Shown: positions 1 to 6,951, numbered from the stretch's first letter. The stretch is DNA of 7,401 nt from Clostridiales bacterium (GCA_012728445.1 JAAYFA010000094.1:1-7401), one strand, 5' to 3'. Numbers and translations are program-made. The notes: generated by a model from the letters alone, not told the origin.

Positions 1-40
1 AATTTTTCTTTGCTTATGCTATAGTAAAAATGAAAATTTG

Positions 41-3000
41 TCAACTTTTCAGCTTGTCGATTTCAAGCAGTTTCTTAATTGAGCCACCGTCTTGAGCAAT
101 CTCACTGTAGAATTCATGCGCCCAAATGTTATGCCGTTCGCCTTTCTGCCGAGCATAAGCAAAGTAAATGCGGCCGTTCATCATGAGTTTTGCCACGGCG
201 TAAAAGGCGGGGAACATATCAAACGGCAGGTTTTCTATTGCAAAAACAAATTCCTCTCGCGTGCCCGGCGGGACAGCTACCTTTTGTGTACGGGGGGCAA
301 TGTTGGCGAAAGCGAAGGGGTTATGCCCGCCGAGCGACCAGGTTTCCACCGGCGTTGCGATGGACAACTCGCCGGAAAGTGCTTCGGTCGTATGATTGAC
401 CACCGTCACAAGCAGACGATTGTCCGACAGCTCCATTTCCATTTCCGGATTAAAACTGCCGACTTCAAACACATCTTCAAACCGCTGACCGTCGTCTTCA
501 TAATGCAGGCGAATCATGCCCTCGGCATCGGCAGAAGGCTTTGTGATGGCAACCGGGAAAATTTTATAGCCGCCCGATTCGACATCGTAACTGAAGTTTT
601 TCGAATCGGCTTGCCAGCCTTGGGGTAGGGTTAAATCCAGTACGCCTTTTGCGGGCATATCGGGGCGATTGTTTGCGACACTGACTTCCACTTCAAAGCT
701 GAGGTCGTTCAAATATTTTACTTTTTTGCCAATAACCGCCGCCACCGCTAAGTACCCCATGGGCATCGTGCCAAGGTCATGTTCCCAGCTCCTGATATAG
801 GTTGGTTCCACATCTTCACGGTTCGCACCAATTTCTGCAGCGCCGATTTTTTCCTGTGGTGGGATGGGCGTGAGCAAGTAACTTTCAATGGAATGCCCGG
901 GAACGGTTGTCTCTAAGGATTCTTTTGCAAAATCGATTTTCAAACCTTCCTCATCCATCAGGTTTGTACTTTGCGCACCGGCAAGCTCGAACCCAAAATC
1001 AAAATTCGCCCTACTGTCTTGCCCGTGGGGTTCAAACCCTCTTACGGTAATCCCGCGGCTAAAGATATCGCCATACTTTCCTTGCATAGCGGCCAGCGGA
1101 TAGCCGCCCGCCTTGAAGGCCGTTACAATAAAGTCGCCACTGGATTTCAAGAAGCTTTTTTGCTCCGGAAGAGGCTGGTTTTCGCCCGCCGATATACCGG
1201 CTACACCGATAAGATTATCATTGAATTCTAACGCCTTGCGGTACACCCCTGCCTCCCGATAACTGCCTTCATGCGGATACAGCGCGTAGGTGAACACATG
1301 CGTTTTCTGTTCCGGTATCAGTTCGCCATGGCCGGTGGTTTTACCGATGTTGCCATAAAACTCCGCAGTGTGGAAAAGCATCATATTTAGCAGCCCGTCA
1401 CGCTCAACACTACAGGCCAAATTTCCTGTGTTGATGACGGCTGTCCCGTAGTCGTCCGCTGTCTTCAAGGGCGAGGCGGTCACGATATTCGTGAGTTTTG
1501 CAAATCTACCCGACGCAAACGCCGCCGTAAAGTCTTTGACAAAAATGTGGAGATCGTCGATATTTTTCGCTTTTATCAAGAAGGTGTCAATCGGTTTATC
1601 CAGCAGATTGTCGCTGTCGATTACATAAAGCACGGCAACGCCATCGGATGCCAAACTATCTTCGAAACTTTTTCGCTGTGCAGACCCACAAGCCTTCAGC
1701 AACTTGTCTTCATATTCGTTTTTGACCCCATTGATGTTCAAGACAAAACGGGTGTCGGTGTTCATTAAGTCCTCATTAAAGTGAACAAGCTGTGTGGCAT
1801 GGGCTTTGCGTATTTTATCCGGATAGCAGGTTACGGGTATTGATTTTTTGGTAAGCGCTTTCAGCAGCGTGTCACTCGTATCTTTCAGCGCATCGTTTTC
1901 GCTGCGAATAATCTCACTCATCCCAATATTGTCATTGCCTTTGTCATTTAGCCGCAGCGTAACGGTCGGGCCATAGTCCAACCACTGGTTGGCGGCGTAC
2001 ACTTGGCAACGGGAGAACATGGCGTATTGATGGGTTTGAAAATCCAGCTTTTTATCGCTTTCGCAGCGCACAGCAGGCGCAAAACGGTCATCGAATATTG
2101 GCCGCGCGCCATCCATATCCAGTGGAAACGTCACTGTAAACAAATCGTCATTCGCTTGGTAGTCTTCCACGACTGTCTTCAAGTCAATGCGTTTCACGCC
2201 GTTATACAGCGTAATTTCTTGCTTAATGCTGGCGATGGTATCCATCTTTACTTTTACAATAAGTCGTGTAAAGCTATCGCCCTTTACACCCTTTACGCTT
2301 GCCGGAAACTCGGAAGAGAACAGCTTTTGCCCGTTTGTATAAAACTCGTGCTGTGTTTCCATCCTATCGTGTATTTCTTTGAGGATGCACACTCTGTTTG
2401 CGGGGCCGTCGTCGCCTTTTTTGAGCACTTCTCGCTCGGCTTTCTTATCGTAGATGGATGTGATACCGCCACCGAGCGCCGGGTCCACCTGAATGCGGTA
2501 ATAATCATTTTCAATCATGTAATTGTCAACTTTTTCGGGCAAAGCCCCCGGCTTTTCTTTGAGATTCAGATAATACACGGTGTAGCCCATGGCCGGTACC
2601 TCGGGTACAAAAACAGCTTTCGTCAGCCCGCTCGAAGATTCTTCATATTCGAGTGTCTGTAGCGGGTATTCTTTGCCGTCAGCGTCCACCATGCTGTAAT
2701 GTTCCGCATCTTTTTCCAAGGGCAGATTTACTTCACAAGGCTCGGCCCTGTCCCAAGTATGCGGATTAAAGACGAAAACCGGATAATCTCCGCTCGAAAG
2801 TTTGACGCCGGAGGCAATAAAGACTATCGAACGGTTAATCATATCCGCCGCGAGTTCTGCCGCTTCGCGGTACTCAATCATCAAATCCACAAATGATATT
2901 TCGTTGTTGGTCCCGGTTATCGAGTCATGGTGCTGGCCGCAAAGCAGTTGACGCCACGCTTTGTCCAGCGCTTTTTCCGGATACTGAGCACCGTAAAGAG

Positions 3001-3946
3001 CGGCGATGGCGGCAAATTTTTCTGCGGTAATCAAGAGGTTTTCGCCTAAACGGTTTGCCTGCTTTAAATCCATGCGCGTGAGTGAAACGCCGGCATGGTA
3101 AAGGGAAATATCCCTCGACGTTCTTTCCAACAAGGGTCTGCCTGTTTTCGCTTCATGCCCGGTGTCATCCGCAATAACGCCTTTGTGTAAATCGGACATC
3201 ACGGAAAACGAGGCATGTGACAGCGTCGCTTTCATCCACTCGCTCTTGCCGTCACGCGGGTACGCCGTCACATTTTGCTCCGCAAAGGAGCTGTCATGGC
3301 AATGCTTTAAGCCAAGCCGTAAGGCGGCCGAGCGCGGTGTGCCCCCCCTGGCATGAATCAGTTCCGTGCCGTCCGGCGACATATGGCGAAAAATGCAGTC
3401 CAACCCTAAAATCGATTTGCCCCAATAGATGCCGATGCACCCACCCTTTTTACACAGTTGGGAGAGCTGATTGGGGTGGCCGAACACATCGCCGGGGCCG
3501 TAGACAGGGGTAATTGCGCCGAGCACATCGCGGTGGTAAAGCTGCCCGTAAACGAGGTTGCGCACCAAGCCCTCGGGCGATGACGTCATCTCGTTGGGCT
3601 GGTTATAAAAACAGTCCGCTTCCGCACGACCCGTTCGGAACATTTTCTTTAAGAACTCTCTATCCTGCGGATAAATTGAAAAGTACGGATGTACATAATC
3701 CACCTCGGATATAATCGCCTTGAAGCCCGGATTGCGTTTGAGTTCATCCATCATATTTTTAACAATATGAATAGCACCCAGCGCATAAATCCGTTGCTCC
3801 TGGTGGTAGGTGGTGTCAAAATGGAAGTCGGAAAAAATATGCTCGGTGCCGTCAAATCCATCATATACCGCTGTTTTAAATGGATAGGAAGCCTCTGCCT
3901 TTTCTTCTCCCTCTTGCGTAACAGCTATTTGAGCCTCAACCGTGCG
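41..3946 (-). CDS. GH38 alpha-mannosidase-type glycoside hydrolase, catalytic and C-terminal part downstream of an in-frame UAG
   Basis: This is the catalytic part of a family 38 glycoside hydrolase, which in known members is a zinc-dependent retaining alpha-mannosidase. Numbering from the codon after the UAG, I see: SDFHFDTTY (His42 and Asp44, the N-terminal HxD zinc-ligand motif); YGPGDVFGHP around residues 149-158, matching the GH38 nucleophile Asp motif (Asp153); a helical middle domain with HAGVSLTR; and GQHHDSITGT near 337-346, the hallmark HHDxITGT with another zinc ligand. FNPHTW (about 393-398) and DPALGGGITSIYDK (about 488-501) then mark the beta-rich GH38 C-terminal domain, followed by further beta-sandwich sequence. 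The frame is open for 1301 codons and ends in TGA. The first ATG pair is at 3754, but it lacks a ribosome binding site and lies after HFD, so starting there would remove two zinc ligands. I see no signal peptide, so the enzyme is probably cytoplasmic. The family call is firm; the exact substrate is not known. Confidence 0.9.
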   Translation of the reverse strand, partial: RTVEAQIAVTQEGEEKAEASYPFKTAVYDGFDGTEHIFSDFHFDTTYHQEQRIYALGAIHIVKNMMDELKRNPGFKAIISEVDYVHPYFSIYPQDREFLKKMFRTGRAEADCFYNQPNEMTSSPEGLVRNLVYGQLYHRDVLGAITPVYGPGDVFGHPNQLSQLCKKGGCIGIYWGKSILGLDCIFRHMSPDGTELIHARGGTPRSAALRLGLKHCHDSSFAEQNVTAYPRDGKSEWMKATLSHASFSVMSDLHKGVIADDTGHEAKTGRPLLERTSRDISLYHAGVSLTRMDLKQANRLGENLLITAEKFAAIAALYGAQYPEKALDKAWRQLLCGQHHDSITGTNNEISFVDLMIEYREAAELAADMINRSIVFIASGVKLSSGDYPVFVFNPHTWDRAEPCEVNLPLEKDAEHYSMVDADGKEYPLQTLEYEESSSGLTKAVFVPEVPAMGYTVYYLNLKEKPGALPEKVDNYMIENDYYRIQVDPALGGGITSIYDKKAEREVLKKGDDGPANRVCILKEIHDRMETQHEFYTNGQKLFSSEFPASVKGVKGDSFTRLIVKVKMDTIASIKQEITLYNGVKRIDLKTVVEDYQANDDLFTVTFPLDMDGARPIFDDRFAPAVRCESDKKLDFQTHQYAMFSRCQVYAANQWLDYGPTVTLRLNDKGNDNIGMSEIIRSENDALKDTSDTLLKALTKKSIPVTCYPDKIRKAHATQLVHFNEDLMNTDTRFVLNINGVKNEYEDKLLKACGSAQRKSFEDSLASDGVAVLYVIDSDNLLDKPIDTFLIKAKNIDDLHIFVKDFTAAFASGRFAKLTNIVTASPLKTADDYGTAVINTGNLACSVERDGLLNMMLFHTAEFYGNIGKTTGHGELIPEQKTHVFTYALYPHEGSYREAGVYRKALEFNDNLIGVAGISAGENQPLPEQKSFLKSSGDFIVTAFKAGGYPLAAMQGKYGDIFSRGITVRGFEPHGQDSRANFDFGFELAGAQSTNLMDEEGLKIDFAKESLETTVPGHSIESYLLTPIPPQEKIGAAEIGANREDVEPTYIRSWEHDLGTMPMGYLAVAAVIGKKVKYLNDLSFEVEVSVANNRPDMPAKGVLDLTLPQGWQADSKNFSYDVESGGYKIFPVAITKPSADAEGMIRLHYEDDGQRFEDVFEVGSFNPEMEMELSDNRLLVTVVNHTTEALSGELSIATPVETWSLGGHNPFAFANIAPRTQKVAVPPGTREEFVFAIENLPFDMFPAFYAVAKLMMNGRIYFAYARQKGERHNIWAHEFYSEIAQDGGSIKKLLEIDKLKS

Positions 3947-3949
3947 CTA
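3947..3949 (-). other. In-frame UAG (amber) codon inside the GH38 reading frame
   Basis: The minus-strand codons read aca gcg gca gag TAG cgc acg gtt gag. The frame before and after is the same, and no other stop occurs in about 1598 codons. The codon falls between two short beta-like segments (RLSVPTAAE and RTVEAQIAV). Gln would fit there, and CAG to TAG is one transition. The base after the stop is C, a weak termination context in several studied systems. The other complete genes here end in TAA (three) or TGA (one), never TAG, but four genes are too few to argue from. Possible explanations are a recent nonsense mutation, amber suppression, pyrrolysine insertion, a reassigned TAG, or a sequencing error. 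Confidence 0.9.
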
Positions 3950-4837
3950 CTCTGCCGCTGTGGGCACAGAAAGACGGATATAGGAACACGCGCCGCTTTG
4001 CAAGGCTTCAGTTTCAATGCTTTCTTGATACCCTTCACACCGGAGGTCTACCTTCCCACAGGAGGCGTCGCCGAAAGCGCCGATAAAAGTTGGGAATACT
4101 TGTCGTGGCTCTTCTTTGCTGCCGACAAAAGTGCCCGTTCGCATCGGATACGCCAAGCCGAGATTGCCGGATTTGGCGATAAGCGGAAAAATTGCGCAGT
4201 TGGACATGGAAAGGTCAATCGTATCGCAAATATAGCCTGTGCGAATTTTAAACATCAAAAGGTTTTTACCTTTTTGAAAAGTGACCGCCACTTGGTTGCC
4301 GTAATCGATAATACCCTTGACCCTGCCGTAGGGCTTGTTATCAATCAACTCGCCGTTTAAATACAGCAGACTGCCGGATGTTTCGTAGCTGACAATCGCG
4401 TCGTAGGCTTGTTCGCATTCAATATAAACAGCTGCATAATAAACGCAGTTGCGTTGTTCGGTCGCATACAAAGCTTCGTCACAGGCACTAAAGTCACCCG
4501 AGTCAAAACGCAGGCAGTCCCATTTATTGATGCCTTTTTGCCATTCGAGGTATTCGGGGCCAAAGTAGTCGTTTTTACATTTTCGGCCAAAGTACGGTAC
4601 CATGTTGGCTTCCCCACCGTCGGTCGCCAAATAATCGCAGTCTAAAACTTTTTCGCGCTCGTACAGGTACTCCGTCTCAAGCGCACCACCGGTTTCGAGC
4701 ACATAGGGCCCGAGTACCATAAAATCGTAAATGCGCCGCCGAGGTTCTTCCTCTGCGCCCGTCAATAAAAAATCAGCAAAATTCTCAGAATAAATTTTGC
4801 CTTTGATGTTGGTTTGAATCGTTTCATTCTTCAGCAT
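3947..4837 (-). CDS. N-terminal beta-sandwich region of the same GH38 protein, ending at the in-frame UAG
   Basis: This stretch encodes 296 residues and stops at UAG in exactly the same frame as the downstream GH38 catalytic part, so I read it as the N-terminal domain of one protein. It is rich in beta-strand-like sequence. It contains VLGPYVLETGG near the start and SLLYLNGEL about two-thirds along, which resembles the LNGE-type turn of carbohydrate-binding-like jelly-roll domains; that resemblance is inference. Alone it has no GH38 catalytic residue. The chosen start is ATG 4837 (MLKNET), with AAGGA at 4849-4853 eleven bases upstream. ATG 4849 (MGKFML) is possible but has its AAGG directly abutting. 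The frame stays open up to a TTG at 4948, but the residues before 4849 do not look conserved or domain-like. The start is uncertain by up to 37 codons. A divergent thioredoxin gene lies upstream. Confidence 0.75.
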   Translation of the reverse strand: MLKNETIQTNIKGKIYSENFADFLLTGAEEEPRRRIYDFMVLGPYVLETGGALETEYLYEREKVLDCDYLATDGGEANMVPYFGRKCKNDYFGPEYLEWQKGINKWDCLRFDSGDFSACDEALYATEQRNCVYYAAVYIECEQAYDAIVSYETSGSLLYLNGELIDNKPYGRVKGIIDYGNQVAVTFQKGKNLLMFKIRTGYICDTIDLSMSNCAIFPLIAKSGNLGLAYPMRTGTFVGSKEEPRQVFPTFIGAFGDASCGKVDLRCEGYQESIETEALQSGACSYIRLSVPTAAE

Positions 4838-4919
4838 AAACTTTCCCATCCTTACTATACGTGATGCGCGGGTGAAATCATCTGAGAAAAAGCCACACGC
4901 TCCCGCTACTGTCCTATAT

Positions 4920-4948
4920 ATAATAAGATACCTCCTTCTACAATGCAA
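4920..4948 (-). promoter_or_regulatory. Candidate promoter for the GH38 gene
   Basis: On the minus strand, TTGCAT (4948-4943) and TATTAT (4925-4920) are separated by 17 bases. This gives 3/6 and 5/6 matches to the sigma-A consensus and a start near 4913, leaving a leader of about 75 bases before ATG 4837. The spacer contains AGAAGGAGGT (4939-4930), a perfect Shine-Dalgarno-like string with no ATG, GTG or TTG at the right distance. If the promoter is right, that string is not transcribed into the mRNA. Confidence 0.4.
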
Positions 4949-4982
4949 GGTGTGTGGCCATATTTACAAGGCATTAAATTTG

Positions 4983-4994
4983 TAGTATACTAAA
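4983..4994. repeat. Copy 1 of shared 12-base element TAGTATACTAAA
   Basis: This exact 12-base string, containing the palindrome AGTATACT, occurs again at 6956-6967. Both copies are in divergent intergenic regions of redox-type genes. It lies about 58 bases upstream of the trxA -10. It may be a -10-like minus-strand element, a shared site, or an AT-rich coincidence. Confidence 0.35.
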
Positions 4995-5016
4995 AAAGCT
5001 TAGATTTCATTTTTAT

Positions 5017-5029
5017 GTGACTATGTCAC
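5017..5029. promoter_or_regulatory. Perfect inverted repeat GTGAC-TAT-GTCAC upstream of trxA; candidate Crp/Fnr-type operator
   Basis: The arms GTGAC and GTCAC are perfectly complementary around a 3-base centre at 5023. The centre lies about 41 bases before the transcription start predicted from the TATAAT at 5052-5057, which is the usual class II activator position for Crp/Fnr proteins. The arms contain the GTGA core known for CRP half-sites. The spacing is one base shorter than the canonical CRP site, so the match is not exact. Assignment to a particular regulator is inference. Confidence 0.5.
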
Positions 5030-5051
5030 GGAGTTTTCGGTTGATAGGGCT

Positions 5052-5057
5052 TATAAT
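5052..5057 (+). promoter_or_regulatory. -10 box of the trxA promoter
   Basis: This is a perfect TATAAT, 35 bases before the trxA start codon. At 16-18 bases upstream there is no sequence resembling TTGACA (the 17-base position reads CGGAGT). A perfect -10 with no -35 is typical of promoters that need an activator, in keeping with the palindrome just upstream. Confidence 0.6.
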
Positions 5058-5092
5058 AAGAACAACATTATGAAATAAAGGAGAAAACAAAA

Positions 5093-5404
5093 ATGTCAGT
5101 TTTAACAATTACAGGCGCAAACTTTGAAGAGGAAGTTCTTAAGAGCGACAAACCCGTCCTGGTGGACTTTTGGGCAGCGTGGTGCGGTCCGTGCAGAATG
5201 GTTGCCCCAATCGTCGAGGAAATAGCCGCGGAAGTTGAAGGCAAGGCAAAAGTCGGCAAACTTAATGTGGACAACGAGCAAGACTTGGCTATCAAGTACG
5301 GCGTGATGTCTATCCCGACGCTAATCGTTTTCGAAAACGGTAAGGTTAAGCATACATCGGTCGGTGTAAAGTCCAAACAAGCGCTTCTGGACATGCTTAA
5401 ATAA
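5093..5404 (+). CDS. trxA: Thioredoxin
   Basis: This is a small cytoplasmic thiol-disulfide oxidoreductase that reduces protein disulfides and is normally recharged by thioredoxin reductase. At 103 residues it has the usual length of a single-domain thioredoxin. The active site WCGPC is present with Cys31 and Cys34, preceded by the buried Asp25 in VDFWA, and the cis-proline loop SIPTL has Pro75. These residues are complete, so the enzyme should be active. The start is ATG with AAAGGAG at 5077-5083, nine bases upstream, and the gene ends in TAA. It is divergent from the GH38 gene and is followed by its own hairpin terminator and then a Crp/Fnr regulator. No reductase gene is in the window. Its promoter has a strong -10, a poor -35 and a palindrome at about -41, so activation by a Crp/Fnr-type protein is plausible. 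Confidence 0.97.
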   Translation: MSVLTITGANFEEEVLKSDKPVLVDFWAAWCGPCRMVAPIVEEIAAEVEGKAKVGKLNVDNEQDLAIKYGVMSIPTLIVFENGKVKHTSVGVKSKQALLDMLK

Positions 5405-5436
5405 AGACGATCGTTAGCGCGTCCACTGTTCAAGCA

Positions 5437-5464
5437 TTGCAAAATCGAATAATAAGTGTATAAT
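5437..5464 (+). promoter_or_regulatory. Candidate promoter for the first Crp/Fnr gene
   Basis: TTGCAA (5437-5442) and a perfect TATAAT (5459-5464) are separated by 16 bases. The -10 region shares TATAATAAG with the trxA promoter. Transcription would start near 5471, inside the left arm of the downstream hairpin, so a transcript made here would lack the complete terminator stem and could continue into the regulator gene. Confidence 0.5.
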
Positions 5465-5508
5465 AAGTTCAGGCTCTGCTACTACGGCAAAGCCTGAACT
5501 TTATTTTT
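5465..5508 (+). terminator. Rho-independent terminator after trxA
   Basis: An 11-bp perfect stem is formed by AAGTTCAGGCT (5465-5475) and AGCCTGAACTT (5491-5501), with a 15-base loop that can add a few inner pairs. It is followed by a T-rich run (TTATTTTTT). It lies about 60 bases after the trxA stop and 14 bases before the next gene's start region, so it should uncouple trxA from the regulator. Confidence 0.85.
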
Positions 5509-5521
5509 TACGGAGCTGTAT

Positions 5522-6211
5522 ATGGAGAACGTTGTCACCCCATTGATGCGAGAGATTTTGCCCTTTTGGGGCGAACTCACTGACGCACAGCAAAAAACAC
5601 TGACAGACTCGGTGGTCCGCAAGACTTTTACCAAAGGTGAAAGTTTACACAGCGGAGACGAGGACTGCTTGGGGCTGTTTGTCATAAAAAGTGGGAGAAT
5701 CCGCGTGTTCTTCCTTTCCGAATCCGGCAAAGAGGTAACGCTTTACCGCCTTTTCGAGCGGGATATCTGTATTTTTTCCGCATCCTGCATTATCAGAAAC
5801 ATCAACTTCGAGGTTTTTGTTACGGCGGAAACGGATACCGAGGCGCTGCTGATACCCGCCTTGATCTTTGACCGACTCTCTCGTTCTTCCATTGCGGCGG
5901 CCGATTATGCCAATCAGCTCATGGCATCCCGTTTTTCGGATGTGATGTGGGTGATGGAACAAGTTATGTTTATGAGCTTTGACAAGCGCCTTGCGATGTT
6001 TTTGCTTGAACAAGCTAATATTGAGGGCAAAGACCGCATACATCTAACACAAGAGGCTATCGCCAATCACTTAGGTTCCGCACGTGAGGTAGTGACACGA
6101 ATGCTTCGATATTTTCAGGAGGAAGGCATTGTTGAACTCTTCCGCGGAGGGCTACAAATCAAGGACAGAAAAAAACTGCTGGCCTTAACGTATACGAACC
6201 CCGAAACATAA
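5522..6211 (+). CDS. Crp/Fnr-family transcriptional regulator with CRP-like R-E-x3-R recognition helix
   Basis: This 229-residue DNA-binding regulator has an N-terminal cyclic-nucleotide-binding-type beta-roll (about 20-125), a dimerisation helix (about 127-165) and a C-terminal winged helix-turn-helix (about 173-215). The recognition helix reads GSAREVVTRML. Arg188, Glu189 and Arg193 have the same spacing as the CRP residues that read TGTGA half-sites, so a GTGA-type operator is expected (inference from family knowledge). Three cysteines (49, 83, 89), two of them in DICIFSASC, could make it thiol- or redox-responsive. The cAMP-contacting Arg-Ser pair of CRP is not evident, so I do not expect cAMP as ligand. 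The ribosome binding site is GGAG at 5512-5515, six bases from ATG. It is separated from trxA by a terminator and converges with another Crp/Fnr gene 13 bases away. The trxA upstream palindrome is an attractive target. The subfamily is not identified. Confidence 0.93.
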   Translation: MENVVTPLMREILPFWGELTDAQQKTLTDSVVRKTFTKGESLHSGDEDCLGLFVIKSGRIRVFFLSESGKEVTLYRLFERDICIFSASCIIRNINFEVFVTAETDTEALLIPALIFDRLSRSSIAAADYANQLMASRFSDVMWVMEQVMFMSFDKRLAMFLLEQANIEGKDRIHLTQEAIANHLGSAREVVTRMLRYFQEEGIVELFRGGLQIKDRKKLLALTYTNPET

Positions 6212-6224
6212 AAGTTCATGTTTT

Positions 6225-6881
6225 TTAAAGCGTAACGCGGAACGTATTTTTGTCATAAGACACGATACCTTCCGCTTTTATTTTCCCGAGTTCCCTGATC
6301 ATTGCGCTCCTGTCCATGCAGAGGTACTCCGCGAGCTCGCGACGGTTGAAAGGGATGGTGAATGATGAGGAACCGCTTTTATCGGCCTGCTCATACAAAT
6401 ACGCTTCCAGCCTGCCTCTGATGGTTTTATGGCTCAGGTAGGTCATTTGTTCGTTGAGCATGGCACTTTTTTTTGCGATGTTTTTCATTAAGTTCAGAAT
6501 CAATGTCTGATGATAAACGCAGGCGGATTTGCAGGTGCCGAGAATATAGCGCAGTTCAAAAAGAATCACCTGTATCTCTTCCGTTGCGACGACCGAAACG
6601 GGCACCGTATCAATCCCCATACCGGCATACGTTTCGCCAAACATATCCCCGACCGCAAGCTTTTTAAGTATCAGCCTGTCGCCGTGTATATTTTCTTTAA
6701 TCACCTGCGCGCTGCCGCGAAGCACAATACCCACCGCGGGCTTAGATTCCCCCGCTAAAAAGATAAACTCATCTTTTTGATAGGTTTTGGTTGTGCTGTT
6801 GAGACATTGGAGCATGGCCTTTATTTCTTCCTCGGTCATGTTTTGAAACAAGTCTGTTTTTTTAAGGACACTGATGATCAT
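6225..6881 (-). CDS. Second Crp/Fnr-family transcriptional regulator
   Basis: This 218-residue regulator has a cNMP-binding-type beta-roll (about 10-115, with LAVGDMFGE), a central dimer helix and a winged helix-turn-helix at about 174-218 (FNRRELAEYLCMDRSAMIRELGK). The recognition helix carries Arg191-Ser192-x3-Arg196, so the Glu used by CRP to read GTGA is replaced by Ser. It should therefore see a different half-site from its neighbour. Cysteines 26, 117, 121 and 188 include a C-x3-C pair in TCKSACVYH. A redox or nitrosative cue is plausible, but no ligand can be read directly. I chose ATG 6881, which has AGAGG eight bases upstream, over the in-frame GTG at 6938, whose extra 19 residues do not look like part of the fold. 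The gene diverges from a 4Fe-4S protein, a frequent arrangement for HcpR-like Crp/Fnr regulators. The HcpR assignment is only a guess. Its stop is TAA. Confidence 0.93.
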   Translation of the reverse strand: MIISVLKKTDLFQNMTEEEIKAMLQCLNSTTKTYQKDEFIFLAGESKPAVGIVLRGSAQVIKENIHGDRLILKKLAVGDMFGETYAGMGIDTVPVSVVATEEIQVILFELRYILGTCKSACVYHQTLILNLMKNIAKKSAMLNEQMTYLSHKTIRGRLEAYLYEQADKSGSSSFTIPFNRRELAEYLCMDRSAMIRELGKIKAEGIVSYDKNTFRVTL

Positions 6882-6922
6882 TGTGCTAACCTCTGTTTCG
6901 CATGAAATATTGTTGAATAACA

Positions 6923-6936
6923 GTTGCAACCGCAAC
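6923..6936. promoter_or_regulatory. Inverted repeat GTTGC-AACC-GCAAC; candidate operator between the divergent regulator and ferredoxin genes
   Basis: This is a perfect 5-4-5 inverted repeat, the geometry of Fnr/HcpR-type operators (for example TTGAT-N4-ATCAA for Fnr). Its centre (6929.5) is about 41.5 bases before the start expected from the plus-strand -10 at 6959-6964. It also falls just downstream of the expected start of the minus-strand regulator. A half-site GCAAC recurs at 6988-6992 region on the plus strand. It is the best candidate for binding by the adjacent regulator (inference). Confidence 0.5.
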
Positions 6937-6951
6937 ACCTCTTATAATTGG

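Noticed and set aside
1..40. Terminator after the GH38 gene
   Set aside because: The segment is AT-rich but shows no clear hairpin; the terminator, if any, lies outside the window.
2003..2662. Plus-strand open frame of 219 codons
   Set aside because: It is antisense to the GH38 C-terminal domain; its composition looks like a shadow frame and it has no recognisable motif.
3755..3960. Frameshift as the cause of the GH38 split
   Set aside because: Manual translation shows the frame is continuous on both sides of the UAG; only the stop codon interrupts it.
3689..4360. Plus-strand open frame of 223 codons running opposite the UAG region
   Set aside because: It is antisense to the GH38 frame, has no recognisable domain or ribosome binding site, and the minus strand carries the clear GH38 motifs on one side and a domain-like sequence on the other.
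4837..4948. Upstream in-frame start at TTG 4948, or an ATT start behind AGGAGG, for the GH38 gene
   Set aside because: TTG 4948 precedes the AGGAGG rather than following it. An ATT start would be very unusual, and the extra residues look random. The AGGAGG is better explained as lying in a promoter spacer.
4887..4958. Hairpin GCCACAC/GTGTGGC followed by five U on the minus strand, a possible attenuator in the GH38 leader
   Set aside because: The loop is 53 bases with only 7 pairs plus one G-U, and the left arm would lie upstream of the proposed transcription start.
5068..5442. Minus-strand open frame of 124 codons opposite trxA
   Set aside because: It is a shadow of the thioredoxin gene, whose active-site motif on the plus strand is complete.
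6209..6230. Bidirectional terminator between the convergent regulator genes
   Set aside because: There is a T run but no convincing stem in the 13-base gap.
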